DNA of 64,000 nucleotides from Lucinisca nassula. Its lineage: Eukaryota; Mollusca; Bivalvia; Lucinida; Lucinidae. The DNA is taken from assembly GCA_963580285.1 (NCBI GenBank), contig OY757011.1, positions 205,423,644 through 205,487,643 of the forward strand, written 5' to 3'. The notes under the pieces were generated by a model. The model saw only the letters and a list, made by a program, of their open reading frames with translations, had not been told where the DNA came from and ran no database searches. How positions within the stretch are numbered: position 1 is the first letter of the stretch; the number at the start of each line of letters is the position of its first letter. Positions 42,866 to 53,724 of the stretch are shown piece by piece. A program made the translations under genes and the position numbers.

Positions 42866-43580
42866 CCCCTTCAAGTAAATTACGGGGCAACGCTTGTCAG
42901 TGTTCAGCCGCTTTTTTACAGTTTATAATAGGTATAATAGGGTATTAAATGCACAAGACAGCTCATAAACCATGTTAACACGACCATGTTATTAATACAT
43001 TTGTAAAACCACATTTAATACTATTTTTCTACTCGCGAAACGTGGGGTTTAAGGGTATATATATTTTTTCTGTTTGCTGAAAAAAAAATAGGATTATGGG
43101 CGCACGTTAGAACCGCCTCCATCAAGCGGTTCTTACAAGCATCTCGTTCCATGCTTAGGGCAGATACGTATAATGCGCATATAAAATAGAAGTGAAGTCA
43201 ATGATCAAGAATCGATACAATAACCCACAGCCCCCATCATAGACATATATGGCACATATAAATTTAATCTTCTGAAAACTGCTAGGTCTAAAGATATAAA
43301 AGGTGCCATTGAAGCATAACAGTGTGAAACACACCTCCACACCCTTACGCATCGCCTTGTATTCTTTTTTATCTAACGTCTCCACTCATCTAAGTTAACA
43401 ACTCCAGATACTAAACACAATTGTGAGCACCATTTTTCACAACGACTCTGGGGTCTAAGCAATAAACATTATTTTCTTTTCCTATTGGTCAAAAATAAGC
43501 GTTAGTGTTCGTCACAATGTCCACAATCTAGGACACCGATAGAACCACCGTTCTAACGTGCAACCACTATCTCTAGTTCG
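42866..43580. repeat. Worn mixture of fold-back and PLE-end fragments
   Basis: A fold-back relic at 43,030-43,145 ('cgtggggtttaagggta', 'cacgttagaaccgcctcc'), a PLE 3' terminus at 43,183-43,245 ('aaaatagaagtgaagtcaat'), and a second fold-back relic at 43,440-43,565 ('gatagaaccaccgttctaac'). The rest is unassigned. Confidence 0.5.
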
Positions 43581-43585
43581 GAACG

Positions 43586-43588
<3 letters not shown>

Positions 43589-43662
<74 letters not shown>
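43589..43662. repeat. (CA)n microsatellite
   Basis: About 37 uninterrupted CA units. Confidence 0.98.
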
Positions 43663-43664
<2 letters not shown>

Positions 43665-43694
43665 TAACTTTCGAACAAAATATACAATGACAGT

Positions 43695-43950
43695 ATGCAT
43701 TATCTCAAGTGGGCGTGGTGGCAGAACCCATCTTACACGGGTGTCGGTTTGAAAACATTATCTCACATGTCTGTTGGCAGAAAACATCTCACATGTGTGT
43801 GTTGGCCAAAAGCATTATCCCACATGGGTGGTCACAGAAAGTATTATCTCACACGGGTGTTGATAGATAGAATTATCTCACACAGGTGTATAAGCATAAT
43901 GGATTATCCTCACATAGGTAATGACAGAAATCTTTATCCCACATGAACTT
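43695..43950. repeat. Minisatellite, about 32-36-bp units
   Basis: About seven units around 'cattatctcacatgggtgttg' and 'gcagaaa', strongly diverged. Confidence 0.75.
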
Positions 43951-44590
43951 GTTGTAGTAATGTTATCGAGGTCCGAAAGCAAATATAATTGTTATTACTA
44001 AGTGTATCCATAGAACAAAACGTAAATACTTTTTTTTTTCAAACCTTTTCTTTCATAAGCAAAATAAATAAAAATAAATAAATAAATACGTTTCTATCAG
44101 AGCGGACACTGTCGCTTGTTACTTAGTTTTCCAAGTATTCATCAATCAGAAGATTTAACAAACCATGGGCAAAATTTAAAAAAAAAGCAAAATCACTTTA
44201 AATGGGCAAAATTAAAATAAAGTAAAAAGATCCTGTAAATCAAAGATTTACCGTTATTCAAAAGTGTCATCAACACAACAATGGTCGCCAGGTATAGTTT
44301 GTCAGTGTAGGCCATCTCCAGTTCCTTATTAAAAACATGAATCCTGCTGACAATGTACGCACAATCTGGGAATAGTAAACAAATATGTTATATGAAACTC
44401 CAGTTTTTATTCCCAATAGATCACTTTCCTTCCTCGGCTTCACATGGCGCTGTACAGTTTGTTAAGATGATTTGACAGCAGCGGGTCGCTTGAAATTTCT
44501 CGCTATATTGATTCCTCACGATTAGTGTCGGACTGCTTGTGCTTTATGATAACAGTGTTCTATAATATCAACCTTTATCCTGCTGAACAC
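43951..44590. other. Unassigned stretch
   Basis: AT-rich with an AAATA run at 44,062-44,090. Nothing else was recognised. Confidence 0.35.
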
Positions 44591-44604
44591 AACACACTAT
44601 ATCT

Positions 44605-44680
44605 TTGTGCAAACAGTGAAGATCCTGATCAGATGGCTTCTGAAGAAGCCATCTGATCAGGATCTACACTGTCTGCCATT
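44605..44680. mobile_element. Palindromic element ('acagtgaagatcctgatcag' type)
   Basis: A near-perfect hairpin: 'gatcctgatcagatggcttc' pairs with 'gaagccatctgatcaggatc' around TGA, flanked by 'gcaaacagtga' and 'tacactgtctgcc'. Related palindromes are at 57,270-57,340, 60,845-60,985 and 63,835-63,900. Confidence 0.8.
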
Positions 44681-44852
44681 CAGTTTGCGAATTTGAATAA
44701 AAGCAAACCAAAAGAAATTTGACTGGTTGAAATGAAAATGGGTGTGGCTAAATTCATGTATGAAACGGGATAATGGTTAAAATTCCGGCGCCACAAGCGA
44801 ATGGATGTCTTCAAAAATTTGCGCCAAGTTAAGACTCAAACACAGGGCTTGA

Positions 44853-44970
44853 GAAGTCATTTCATCTCAATGTCGGGTAAAAGTCCCACAAAATTGGAAG
44901 CAATGTCTCCAAAATGACCTAAATAGTGTTGACGGGGACGTTAAACCTCAAATCAAACAAAACAATTAAA
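44853..44970 (+). mobile_element. SINE H, 5'-truncated
   Basis: 'cagggcttgagaagtcattt' to the tail 'cctcaaatcaaacaaaacaa'. Confidence 0.75.
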
Positions 44971-45049
44971 GACTCAAAACACTCGGCACACTAGTAAGAA
45001 GACAATCTTTTCTGATTACAAGAAGATTTGTGTCTATGGCAATTCATAT

Positions 45050-45107
45050 AGCACAGAGCGGAGACTCTGGTCAGACGGCGTAGATGCGCAGGCTGATCTG
45101 AGTCTTC
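45050..45107. repeat. Hairpin MITE fragment
   Basis: 'gcggagactctggtcagacg' to 'gctgatctgagtcttc' matches the inner hairpin of 18,841-19,081. Cut off by the fold-back element at 45,108. Confidence 0.6.
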
Positions 45108-45385
45108 CATCACGAAAACACGCCTAGTATTTAATTTCGATCCCCTTAAACCACACTTTCACGTTGTAAAACGGGAGTTAAAGGGTAAAACTTATTTTTT
45201 CTTTTTTCTGCACCAGAACATAGATTGTGGTTTCTCGTTAGAACTGCCTCTCTTTGGCGGTTCTAAAGAGTAAAAAAAGGTAATCGTTAGAACTGCCTCA
45301 CCGAGACGGTTCTTACGAGGACCCACAATCTAACACTTGTGCAGAAATATAAAAAAACTACAGAATTGTTATGTGAAGATTCTAA
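45108..45385. mobile_element. Fold-back element, type B, double core
   Basis: Starts 'catcacgaaaacacgcctag'. Two cores, 'ctcgttagaactgcctctctttggcggttctaa' and 'tcgttagaactgcctcaccgagacggttcttacga'. The right arm is truncated near the satellite. Confidence 0.75.
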
Positions 45386-45439
45386 TCTGTTACCATCTGG
45401 GAGAGACATGGACCTAATAACATCTAAGAAAAACAAAAA

Positions 45440-48400
45440 ATAATATCCTGTAGGAGAAGCAACAACCTGATGTCGTCTCGGAAAGATAAATCATTTGATA
45501 TCATCCAGAAGAAACAATAGAGGGATATTATCTAGGAGAAACAACAGAGTGGTATTATCCGGGAGAAACAACAAAGTGATATCATCCAGGAGAAACAACA
45601 AAGTAATGTCATCTGGGAGAAACAACAGTGCTATCATCTAGGAGAAACAACAGAGTGGTATCATCTAGGAGAAACAACAGTGCTATCATCAGAGAGAAAC
45701 AACAGTGTGGTATCATCTAGGAGAAACAACAGAGTGATATCACCTAGGAGAAACAACAGAGTGATATCATCTGGGAGAAACAACAGAGTGATATCATCCA
45801 GGAGAAACAACAGAGTGATGTCATCCAGGAGAAACAACAGTGTGGTATCATCTAGGAGAAACAAAAGTGTGTATCATTTAGGAGAAACAACAGAGTGATA
45901 TCATCAAGGAGAAACAACAGAGTGGTATCATCTAGGAGAAACAAGAGTATGGTATCATCCAGGAGAAACAACATAGTGATATCATCTAGGAAATACAACA
46001 GAGTGAAATCATCCGGGAGAAACAACAGAACAATATCATCCAGGAGAAACAACAGAGTGATATCATCTAGGAGAAACAACAGTGTGGTATCATCTAGGAG
46101 AAACAACAGAGTGGTATCAGCTAGGAGAAACAACAGAGTGATATCATCTAGGAGAAACAACAGAGTGGTATCATGTAGGAGAAACAAGAGAGTGATATCA
46201 TCCGGAAGAAACAATAGAGTGATATCATCCGAGAGAAACAACAGAGTGATTTCATCTAGGAAAAACAAAAGATTGATATCATCTTGGAGAAACAACAGAG
46301 TGATTTTATCTAGGAGAAACAACAGAGTGATATCATCTAGGAGAAACAACAGAGGGATATTATCTATGAGAAACAACAGAGTGGTATCATCCGGGAGAAA
46401 CAACAAAGTGATATCATCCAGGAGAAACAACAAAGAAATGTCATCTTGGAGAAACAACAGAGTGGTATCATCCAGGAGAAACAACAGTGTGGTATCATCT
46501 AGGAGAAACAACAGAGTGGTATCATCTAGGAGAAACAACAGTGGTATCATCTAGGAGAAACAACAGTGTGCTATCATCTAGGAGAAACAACAGAGTGATA
46601 TCATCTAGGAGAAACAACAGAGTGATATCATCTGGGAGAAACAACAGAGTGATATCATCCAGGAGAAACAACAGAGTGATGTCATCCAGGAGAAACAACA
46701 GTGTGGTATCATCTAGGAAAAACAACAGTGTGTATCATTTAGGAGAAACAACAGAGTGATATCATCCAGGAGAAACAACCGAGTGATGTCATCCAGGAGA
46801 AACAACAGTGTGGTATCATCTAGGAGAAACAACAGTGTATATCATTTAGGAGAAACAACAGAGTTATATCATCAAGGAGAAACAACAGAGTGGTATCATC
46901 TAGGAGAAACAAGAGTGTGATATCATCCGGGAGAAACAACAGAGTGATATCATCCTGGAGAAACAACAGAGTGATATCATATAGGAGAAACAACAGAGTG
47001 AAATCATCCGGGAGAAACAACAGAGTGATATCATCCTGGAGAAACAACAGAGTGATATCATCTAGGAGAAACAACAGTGCTATCATCTAGGAGAAACAAC
47101 AGAGTTGTATCAGCTAGGAGAAACAGCAGATTGATATCATCTAGGAGAAACAACAGAGTGATATCATCCGAAAGAAACAATATAGTGATATCATCCGGGA
47201 AAAACAACAGAGTGATATCATCTAGGAGAAACAACAGTGTGGTATCATCTAAGAGAAACAACAAAGTGGTATCAGCTAGGAGAAACAACAGAGTGATATC
47301 ATCTAGGAAAAACAAAAGGTTGATATCATCTTGGAGAAACAACAGAGTGATTTCATCTAGGAGAAACAACAGAGTGATATCATCTAGCGAAAACAACAGA
47401 GTGATATCAACTGGGAGAAATAACAGGGTGATATCATCCAGGAGAAAAAACAGTGTGGTATCATCTTGGAGAAACAACAGTGTGGTATCACATGGAAGAA
47501 ACAAAAGAGTGATATCATCCAGGAGAAACAACAGTTTGGTATCAGCTAGGAGAAACAACAGAGTGATATCATCTTGGAGAAACAACAGAGTGATATCATC
47601 CAGGAGAAACAACAGTGTGGTATCATCTAGGAGAAACAACAGTGTGGTATCATCTAGGAGAAACAACAGAGTGATATCATCTAGGAGAAACAACAGTGTG
47701 GTATCATCCAGGAGAAACAACAGTGATATCATCTAGGAGAAACAACAGTGTGGTATCATCCAGGAGAAACAACAGAGTGATATCATCTAGGAGAAACAAT
47801 AGGGTGGTATCATCTAGCAGAAACAACAGAGTGATATGATCTAGGAGAAACAACAGAGTGACATCATCTAGGAGAAACAACAGAGTGGTATCATCTAGGA
47901 GAAACAACAGTGTGGTATCATCTAGGAGAATCAACAGAGTGGTATCATCTAGGAGAAACAACAGTGTGGTATCATCTAGGAGAAACAACAGAGTGATATC
48001 ATCTAGGAGAAACAACAGAGTGATATCACCCTGGAGAAACATCAGAGTGGTATCATCCAGGAGAAACAACAGTGTGGTATCATCTAGGAGAAACAACAGA
48101 GTGATATCATCTAGAAGAAACAACAGAGTGATATGATCCAGGAGAAACAACAGTGTGGTATCATCTAGGAGAAACAACAGAGTGGTATCATCTAGGAGAA
48201 ACAACAAAGTGATATCATCTAGGAGAAACAACAGAGTGATATCATCTAGGAGAAACAACAGAGTGGTGTCATCTAGGAGAAACAACAGAGTGGTATCATC
48301 TGGGAGAAACAACATAGTAATATCATATGGGAGAAACAACAGAGTGGTATCATCTAGGAGAAACAACAGTGTTGTAACATCTAGGAGAAACAACAGAGTG

Positions 48401-48565
48401 ATTTCATATAGGAGAAACAACAGAGTGATATCATCCGGGAGAAACAACAGAGTGATATCATCTGGGAGAAACAACAGAGTGGTATCATCTAGGAGAAACA
48501 ACAGAGTGGTATCATCTGGGAGAAACAACAGCGTGGTATCATCTGGGGGAAACAACAGACTTATC
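45440..48565. repeat. 27-bp satellite, about 115 units
   Basis: The unit is 'gtgatatcatctaggagaaa' plus 'caacaga'. With a 27-bp period neither strand needs a stop, so long frames appear on both: (RVISSRRNN)n forward, up to 219 codons, and (LLFLLDDIT)n reverse, up to 283 codons. Units with 3 bp missing ('acagtgctatcatc') and units with 1-bp loss ('gtgtgtatcattt') shift frames and end these runs. There is no non-repeat start, signal or domain, so I do not call a gene. Longer blocks are duplicated (for example 45,869 and 46,730, step about 861 bp). Confidence 0.95.
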
Positions 48566-48786
48566 GCATCTCTAAGAAACAGGGGTTATATTTCTTTTAG
48601 GGTATCGATAGTCGAAACTTGAAAGACAGGCATTTCAAGAATAATTCACTTATAAATGGAACAATATTTCATCACAAGGTGTTGCTTATTCTGTGACTCT
48701 GGTCAAAATAAATGTCAAATTGTGAGAATGTAGCTCAGACTAATGTTTGCACTATGAAGACTTAACTGAAGAAAGAAACTTTTAAG
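48566..48786. other. Unassigned stretch
   Basis: Nothing recognised. Confidence 0.3.
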
Positions 48787-49171
48787 AAGATTAGTCTGTT
48801 CTGTTCTTGGAATTTCTCTTGCAGTTGCCTTGCTGTTAAGATCATATCAATTGTGCCCTGTCCTTCCTAAAGTAGAAGTAAAACAAAGATCAGGAATCGA
48901 TACAATAAACTTACTCAACCCATCAAAGACACCAAAATCCACACTGGCTTTCAGGTAGAAGCCCTGAATGTTCAAGATGTTCATTTAGTCGGTTAAGTAG
49001 GACTCTAGCAAGGACTTCCACAGCAATTGACAATAAAGTGATGTCACGGTGATTGTCACAGATCTGCGGGTTCCCTTTTCGTTTGAATATGTTGATAATT
49101 GACGCATCCTTGAATTCTTGAGGGATGGTTTCTTTTCTCCACATAATGTGAAATAACTCTTTGCAACGTTT
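48787..49171 (-). pseudogene. LINE reverse transcriptase remnant (fingers/palm), interrupted
   Basis: The minus strand reads KELFHIMWRKETIPQEFKDA, then SIINIFKRKGNPQICDNHRD, ITLLSIAVEVLARVLLNRLN and EHLEHSGLLPESQCGF. These are the N-terminal RT boxes of a LINE (KRKGxxxxCDNHRGISLLxxxGK and LLPExQxGFR). Beyond 48,946 an 80-bp PLE end interrupts. The LINE then resumes at 48,867-48,787 with worn IxFAAR / QEKxQE-type codons. Its upstream end (49,171) is fused to a 35-bp PLE coding scrap, so the 99-codon open frame here is a chimera. Confidence 0.85.
48868..48946 (-). repeat. 79-bp PLE 3' terminus (subfamily 2) inserted in the LINE
   Basis: 'aaagtagaagtaaaacaaag' to 'cccatcaaagacaccaaa'. The uninterrupted LINE reads through this point at about position 75-80 of the window. 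Confidence 0.85.
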
Positions 49172-49207
49172 AACATTTATGTTGTACCCAATCTTTTTAT
49201 ATCGAAA
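49171..49207 (-). repeat. 35-bp scrap of PLE coding sequence at the LINE/PLE junction
   Basis: The inverse reads FRYKKIGYNIN, the PLE C-terminal motif (compare 867-930). It joins the PLE 3' terminus (49,208) to the LINE (49,171). Confidence 0.75.
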
Positions 49208-49767
49208 CAGAAGTGAAGGCAATGGTCAGGAATCGATATAATTAACCCACAGCTTCCACCAGAAACACCAAAAGGGAAAGAAACATAAACATGAAACAAC
49301 TAGACCCTAATGGAAACACCAACAGCGGAAAGCCAAAATGACAGTTACTTTCCCACAAAATGGCTATCCAAACCAAAATAATATAAGCAATGCACATACT
49401 CAAAGACAAGGTACAACAAAATAAACCGAGACAGAAGAACCGCCTTAGAACCTTCAGTAAAACGAATTCCACTGGGGGGGGGGGGGCACAATCGATTTTA
49501 CGTGGCCACAAACCTCGCCCTTACCTCCGTCGCGATTTGGACAACTAATTTGTTCAGTCTGCATGATAGCCCTCTAACTCATCAGTGCAACATCTCCGTG
49601 AACACAACAATCAAACAACCACAGAGACGAATCAAGGGTGAGGACTCGACAGAAACCACTTAAATGCTGGAGCAAAAGAAGACCAACGTGGACCCGACCA
49701 GCGACAGAGCATTAGGCACCAACCAACATGACATAAAATAAGATACTCTCTAATTCTCAGTAAGCAT
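49208..49767 (-). repeat. 3' UTR of the longest PLE copy
   Basis: Runs from 'aagtgaaggcaatggtcagg' up to the stop codon, a near-complete tail. A G-tract lies at 49,474-49,486. Confidence 0.85.
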
Positions 49768-52238
49768 TTACGCTGAAACCATAATAGAATCCGAGGCCTG
49801 ACCCACCGGCGTGCAATTAAATAGGGCCTGACTGGGTTTACTACCATGCATGCAGTCTGTCGTATAACAATTATGTTGTACCCTATCTTTTATATCGAAG
49901 AATGATTTTACGAAATTGGGTGCTGAAGTCATTGCATATATATTTTTTCTGAATTTATATTCTAAGTCACCATAAAATTCTGGTTCCGATAGACATTGTT
50001 GCAGAAGAGATTTAAGCCCAACAGTGAATTTTGAAATTAAATCGGAAAGACGTCTATAAAATTTAAAAGGCTTTGCGTAGTTTATGATACTGATAACCCT
50101 GATTAAGAAGTTTGGCAGTTAACAATTCATTACGAGTTTTGAAGTCAGTTACATGACTAGACACTCTGGCAAATCAAACTAGAACTGTCAGAGGATCTGA
50201 CTATAGCCCCGCTATAGCCCTGGCAGAGGAGAAAGACTCATGAATTAAAGGTAAAGACTTGTGAGAGGGTTAAATCCCTAACAAGGTACCTACGCCTTAT
50301 AGACTTTTCGCGTTATTAGATCTGAAAAACAGTCTAAGTTAAAAAATAGTTTTGGATAATGAAAAAACCACATGCACATCTTAAGACATCTTTGAAAACA
50401 CCTGAAAAGTTTCAAAGGATCGGCCTTGAACTGTAAGAGGAGTTGCGTTCACAAGGTAGCTACTCCCTATACATTTTAACATTAGAAGATCTCAAAAATT
50501 GTCTTAGTTAAAAAAAGTGAAATAAGTGGAAGAAAATAATTTTAGGATAATAAAAAAAGCACATGCACATCTTCAGACCTATATGAAAACACCTATAAAG
50601 TTTCAAAAGGACTGACCAAGAACTGTAAGAGGAGTTGAGATCACAAGATAGCTACTCCCTATACATTTTAACATTAGTAGATCTCAAAAATTGTCTAAGT
50701 TAAAAAAGCTGACATAAGTGAAAACAATTATTTAAGGATAATGAAAAAAGAATATGCACATCTTCCGACCTATATGAAAACACCTGTAAAGTTTCAAAAG
50801 GATTGACCTAGAACTGTAAGAGGAGTTGCGGTCACAAAGTAGTTACTCCCTATACATTTTAACATTAGTAGATTTAAAAAATTGTCTAAGTTACAAAAGG
50901 TGAAATAAGTGAAAAAAAATATTTAAAGATAATGAAAAAGAATATGCACATCTTCAGACCTATATGAAAACACCTGTAAAGTTTCAAAAGGATTGACCTA
51001 GAACTGTAAGAGGAGTTGCGGTCACAAGGTAGCTACTCCCTATACATTTTAACATTAGTAGATCTCAAAAATTGTCTAAGTTAAAAAAGGTGAAATAAGT
51101 GAAAAAAAATTTTTAAGGATAATGAAAAAAGAATATGCACATCTTCAGACCTATATGAAAACACCTGCAAGATTTCAAAAGGATTGGCCTAGAACTGTAA
51201 GAGGAGTTGCGGTCACAAGGTACCCACTATCAAATATTACAGACAGATAGACAGACAGAAAGACAGACAGACAGACGGAATTCCGGACAAGCCAAATCCA
51301 ATATAGCCCCCACTTTTTCAAAGCGGGGCTATAATTAATTGCGAAATATAAACGCCATAGGATAGCACACGAGGAACATCACCATCCAAAAAAGGAAAAT
51401 TTACAATCTCATAATCAAAATCTTCGCGTTTATGATAATTTTTTTCTACATAGCAAGATGTAAATCCAAAAACTGGGCCTCGGTGTCAGAAAAATTTGCT
51501 GAAGTTCTGGGTGTTGTAGGTGGGTGTAAATTTGACTGATCAAACCATCGAAATAGGTATTGTCAATATTTAAAAATCATCCGAATATCTAAGAGTCGAA
51601 CAAAAGGCTCCAATAATTTCAGATTGGTTTGCAAATAACTTAGTACCAAATCTCATGTAAATATTGTCAAGTAGAGAGCTTCAAACACTTTCTGACATAA
51701 CTATAACGTATAATTTTTATGCTCTTCTGAAGTGAAAAAAGCATCTCTTACATTACACGCAAGATAGAAATGTCCATTCAATTAAATCATTAAGTTTTTC
51801 TTTCATAAGATTGTTTAGAAGTGTAAAGGGTGGAAAAATCATAAGTAGACAGACTTGAAGCACGCCAAACCACTGGATTTCAATTTATTTAAAACTTCAT
51901 TAGATGTTTTATAGACCAAAACAGATTTCTCCCTGATCTTTCAGAGACTTTGTCGCAATATTTAATCACATGTTTTTATGGCAGTACGAGTTAATAATTT
52001 GGAAATTTCAGTGGTGGTACAAGAGCTTAAATTTGAAATATAATGTGCTCTGTATGGTCGTTCATGAAGTTTAGGCAACCAATATAACGTAGGAAGCTTG
52101 TCTTGGCCTTCTGTAACACATACAGCAAACTTGATGGCTGAACGACAAATGTGATAATCAACTAAAACCCTCTCTACAGCCAAAGGCTGTAGTTAACAGG
52201 TCTGAGTACCACCAAACTCTTGCTCAAGAGTGTCAACA
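49768..52238 (-). pseudogene. Penelope-like element ORF, longest copy (dead)
   Basis: Minus strand, order N to C. TEGQDKLPTLYWLPKLHERP and SNLSSCTTTEISKLLT lie at 52,150-51,980 (RT N-terminal boxes; the family consensus is LPxLYWxPKLHKxPY). ACNVRDAFFTSEEHKNYTL lies near 51,760. Then a jump: the IPMGTNCAP box is missing. ANQSEIIGAF and RYSDDF follow (51,570-51,600), the YxDD catalytic site with Ser in place of Leu/Ile. Next come DTEAQFLDLHLA and YGVYISQL. The 50,175-51,335 insertion interrupts. Reading resumes FARVSSHVTDFKTRNELLTA, KFTVGLKSLLQQCLSEPEFY, GDLEYKF and STQFRKIILRYKR, and the end is near GQASDS with TAA at 49,768-49,770. Frameshifts and stops are many. A GIY-YIG domain was not seen. 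Assignment to PLE rests on these RT boxes. Confidence 0.7.
50175..51335. mobile_element. 1.16-kb insertion with TIR-like ends and 191-bp internal repeats
   Basis: It separates QL(I) from RFARV of the PLE reading. Near the ends stand 'ctatagccccgctatagc' (50,201) and 'aagcggggctata' (51,320), inverted over 13 bp. Inside are about five units with 'gaactgtaagaggagttgcg', 'gtagctactccctatacatt' and 'atgcacatcttcagacctat', starting near 50,443, 50,633, 50,824, 51,014 and 51,205 (steps 190-192). A 'acagacagacagac' run lies at 51,240-51,280. No coding frame. Confidence 0.75.
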
Positions 52239-52239
52239 T

Positions 52240-52335
52240 AGTGGAAAACAAAGATCAGGAATCGATACAATTAACTTACTCCACCCACCAAAGACACCAA
52301 AGGGAAAGAAATACAAAGGAAGGCCATAAGGACAG
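52240..52335 (-). repeat. PLE 3' terminus, subfamily 2
   Basis: 'agtggaaaacaaagatcagg' to 'ggaaggccataaggacag', abutting the upstream end of the PLE ORF. Confidence 0.8.
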
Positions 52336-52387
52336 AAGTAAGTAACAGCTGTCAAACAATGGCCACGTTGTTAGCGGCCTTATCTGC

Positions 52388-52490
52388 TGGAGCCAAAACA
52401 AACTAGCTAGTCTGGCCCAGAAAATTCCATATTTTCCAGTTCTGTGATGCATTCCTTGCTCCCAAAGGATAAACCATTCTAGAGCATTCT
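52388..52490 (+). repeat. Dispersed 'actagctagtctggcccaga' module, copy 4
   Basis: A truncated version of 403-537, with 'tgatgcattccttgctccca'. Confidence 0.7.
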
Positions 52491-52543
52491 TATAAAATTC
52501 TTGAATACCTAGTTTACGGTGACGTAATGACACAGCCAATCGT

Positions 52544-53222
52544 GCGGGTTTTTGGAAGATCATGGCGAAGTATGGATGTTCAACCAAGTTCATAGCAATG
52601 GCGAGACAGTGCCACGATGGTATGCTTGCACGGATAAAAATGATGACGAGTTTTCAGATCCATTCCCCGTGAAGAACGGGGTGAAGCAATGCTGTGTGTT
52701 AGCCCCAACACTGTTCAGCATGATGTTTTCGGCAATGCTCACAGATACTTTCCAGAATGGTGACAATGGCATACGTATTAGGTATCGCTTTGATGGGAAG
52801 CTTTTCTCTCTCAGAAGGTTGCAAGCCAAATCCAAGGTGCAGACAGAGGTGCTATATGAGTTCCTCTTTGCTGATGACATGGCCAATAGTGCTCCTAAAG
52901 AAGAGAAGATGCATAAAGGTAGAGATCAAGTATCCGACTCCTGGGATAGCTATGATCTATCAATCAGCATCAAAAATAGAAGTGGAGGCAATGAAAAGAC
53001 TGAATTAGTCTATCAGTCAGCACCTGGTAAGAGCCCACAAAGAGCCCACCATCACAATGAAAGGTCAAATATTGCAAGTGGAAGACAAGTTCACCTACCT
53101 TGGGAACACGCTGTGGACAGACGTGCACATTGACGATGAAGTCAATGCCAGGATTGCCAAAGCTAGTGAGGCATTTGGCCGACTACGTGGTAGTGTCTGG
53201 GATCGAAGTGGAATCGGACTCA
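52544..53222 (+). pseudogene. LINE reverse transcriptase, catalytic part (best copy)
   Basis: After FWKIMAKYGCSTKFIAMARQ (one frame), a shift leads to NDDEFSDPFPVKNGVKQCCV, LAPTLFSMMFSAMLTDTFQN, RYRFDGKLFSLRRLQAKSKV and FLFADDMANSAPKEEKM. The FADD catalytic pair is intact; GVKQGC has become GVKQCC. Further on, TYLGNTLW, DDEVNARIAKASEAFGRLRG and SVWDRSGIG read in other frames. The 193-codon open frame 52,552-53,133 covers the catalytic core but enters and leaves by frameshifts. The LINE is cut at 53,222 by a PLE tail and resumes at 53,725. Confidence 0.85.
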
Positions 53223-53724
53223 TCGGAGTCTAACTGTTGGTTTTCTTTTGCTCCAGCATTTCAGTGGTTTCTTGCTGTCGAGTCCTCACCGTTGTCTCAC
53301 CTCTGTGGTTCTTTGATTTTTGTGTTCACGGAGATGTTGCACTGATGAGTTAGGAGGCTTTCATGCGGACTGAACAAATTATTTTATCTAAATCGCGACG
53401 GAAGTAAGGGCGAGGATTGTGGCCACGTAAAATCGATTTAAGCCCCCCCAGTGGAAATCTTCCACTGACCGTTCTAAGGCGGCTCTTCTGTGGTGATTTA
53501 TTTATGTTGTTGTTTGTTACTTGCTGTGTGTATCACTTGTGTCTTTTGGTTTTGGATGGCCATATGGCCATTTTGTGGGAAAGTAACTGTCCTTTTGGCC
53601 TTCCTTTGTTTAGGTTTCCATTATGGTCTGGTCGCTTAATGTTTGTATTCCTTTCCCTTTGGTGTCTTTTATGGGTGGAGTAAGTTAATTGTATCAATTC
53701 CTGGTCTTTGTTTTACTTTTACTG
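53223..53724 (+). repeat. PLE 3' UTR, subfamily 2, inserted in the LINE
   Basis: A precisely bounded 502-bp insertion from 'tcggagtctaactgttggtt' to 'ttgttttacttttactgt'. The LINE reads GGACTCA / TCACACAAAACTG across it, a 3-base overlap (TCA) at most. Identical type to 23,816-24,310. Confidence 0.85.

Noticed and set aside
45440..48565. CRISPR array
   Set aside because: No unique spacers: the repeats are contiguous. The whole window is eukaryotic in character.
45852..48622. Long open frames of 155-283 codons on both strands
   Set aside because: They are the 27-bp unit read in phase; 27 is a multiple of 3 and the unit has no stop in these frames. No unique sequence, start context or domain.
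53223..53724. An independent SINE or MITE
   Set aside because: The same sequence lies directly downstream of the PLE stop codon in longer copies, and no Pol III boxes or TIRs are present.
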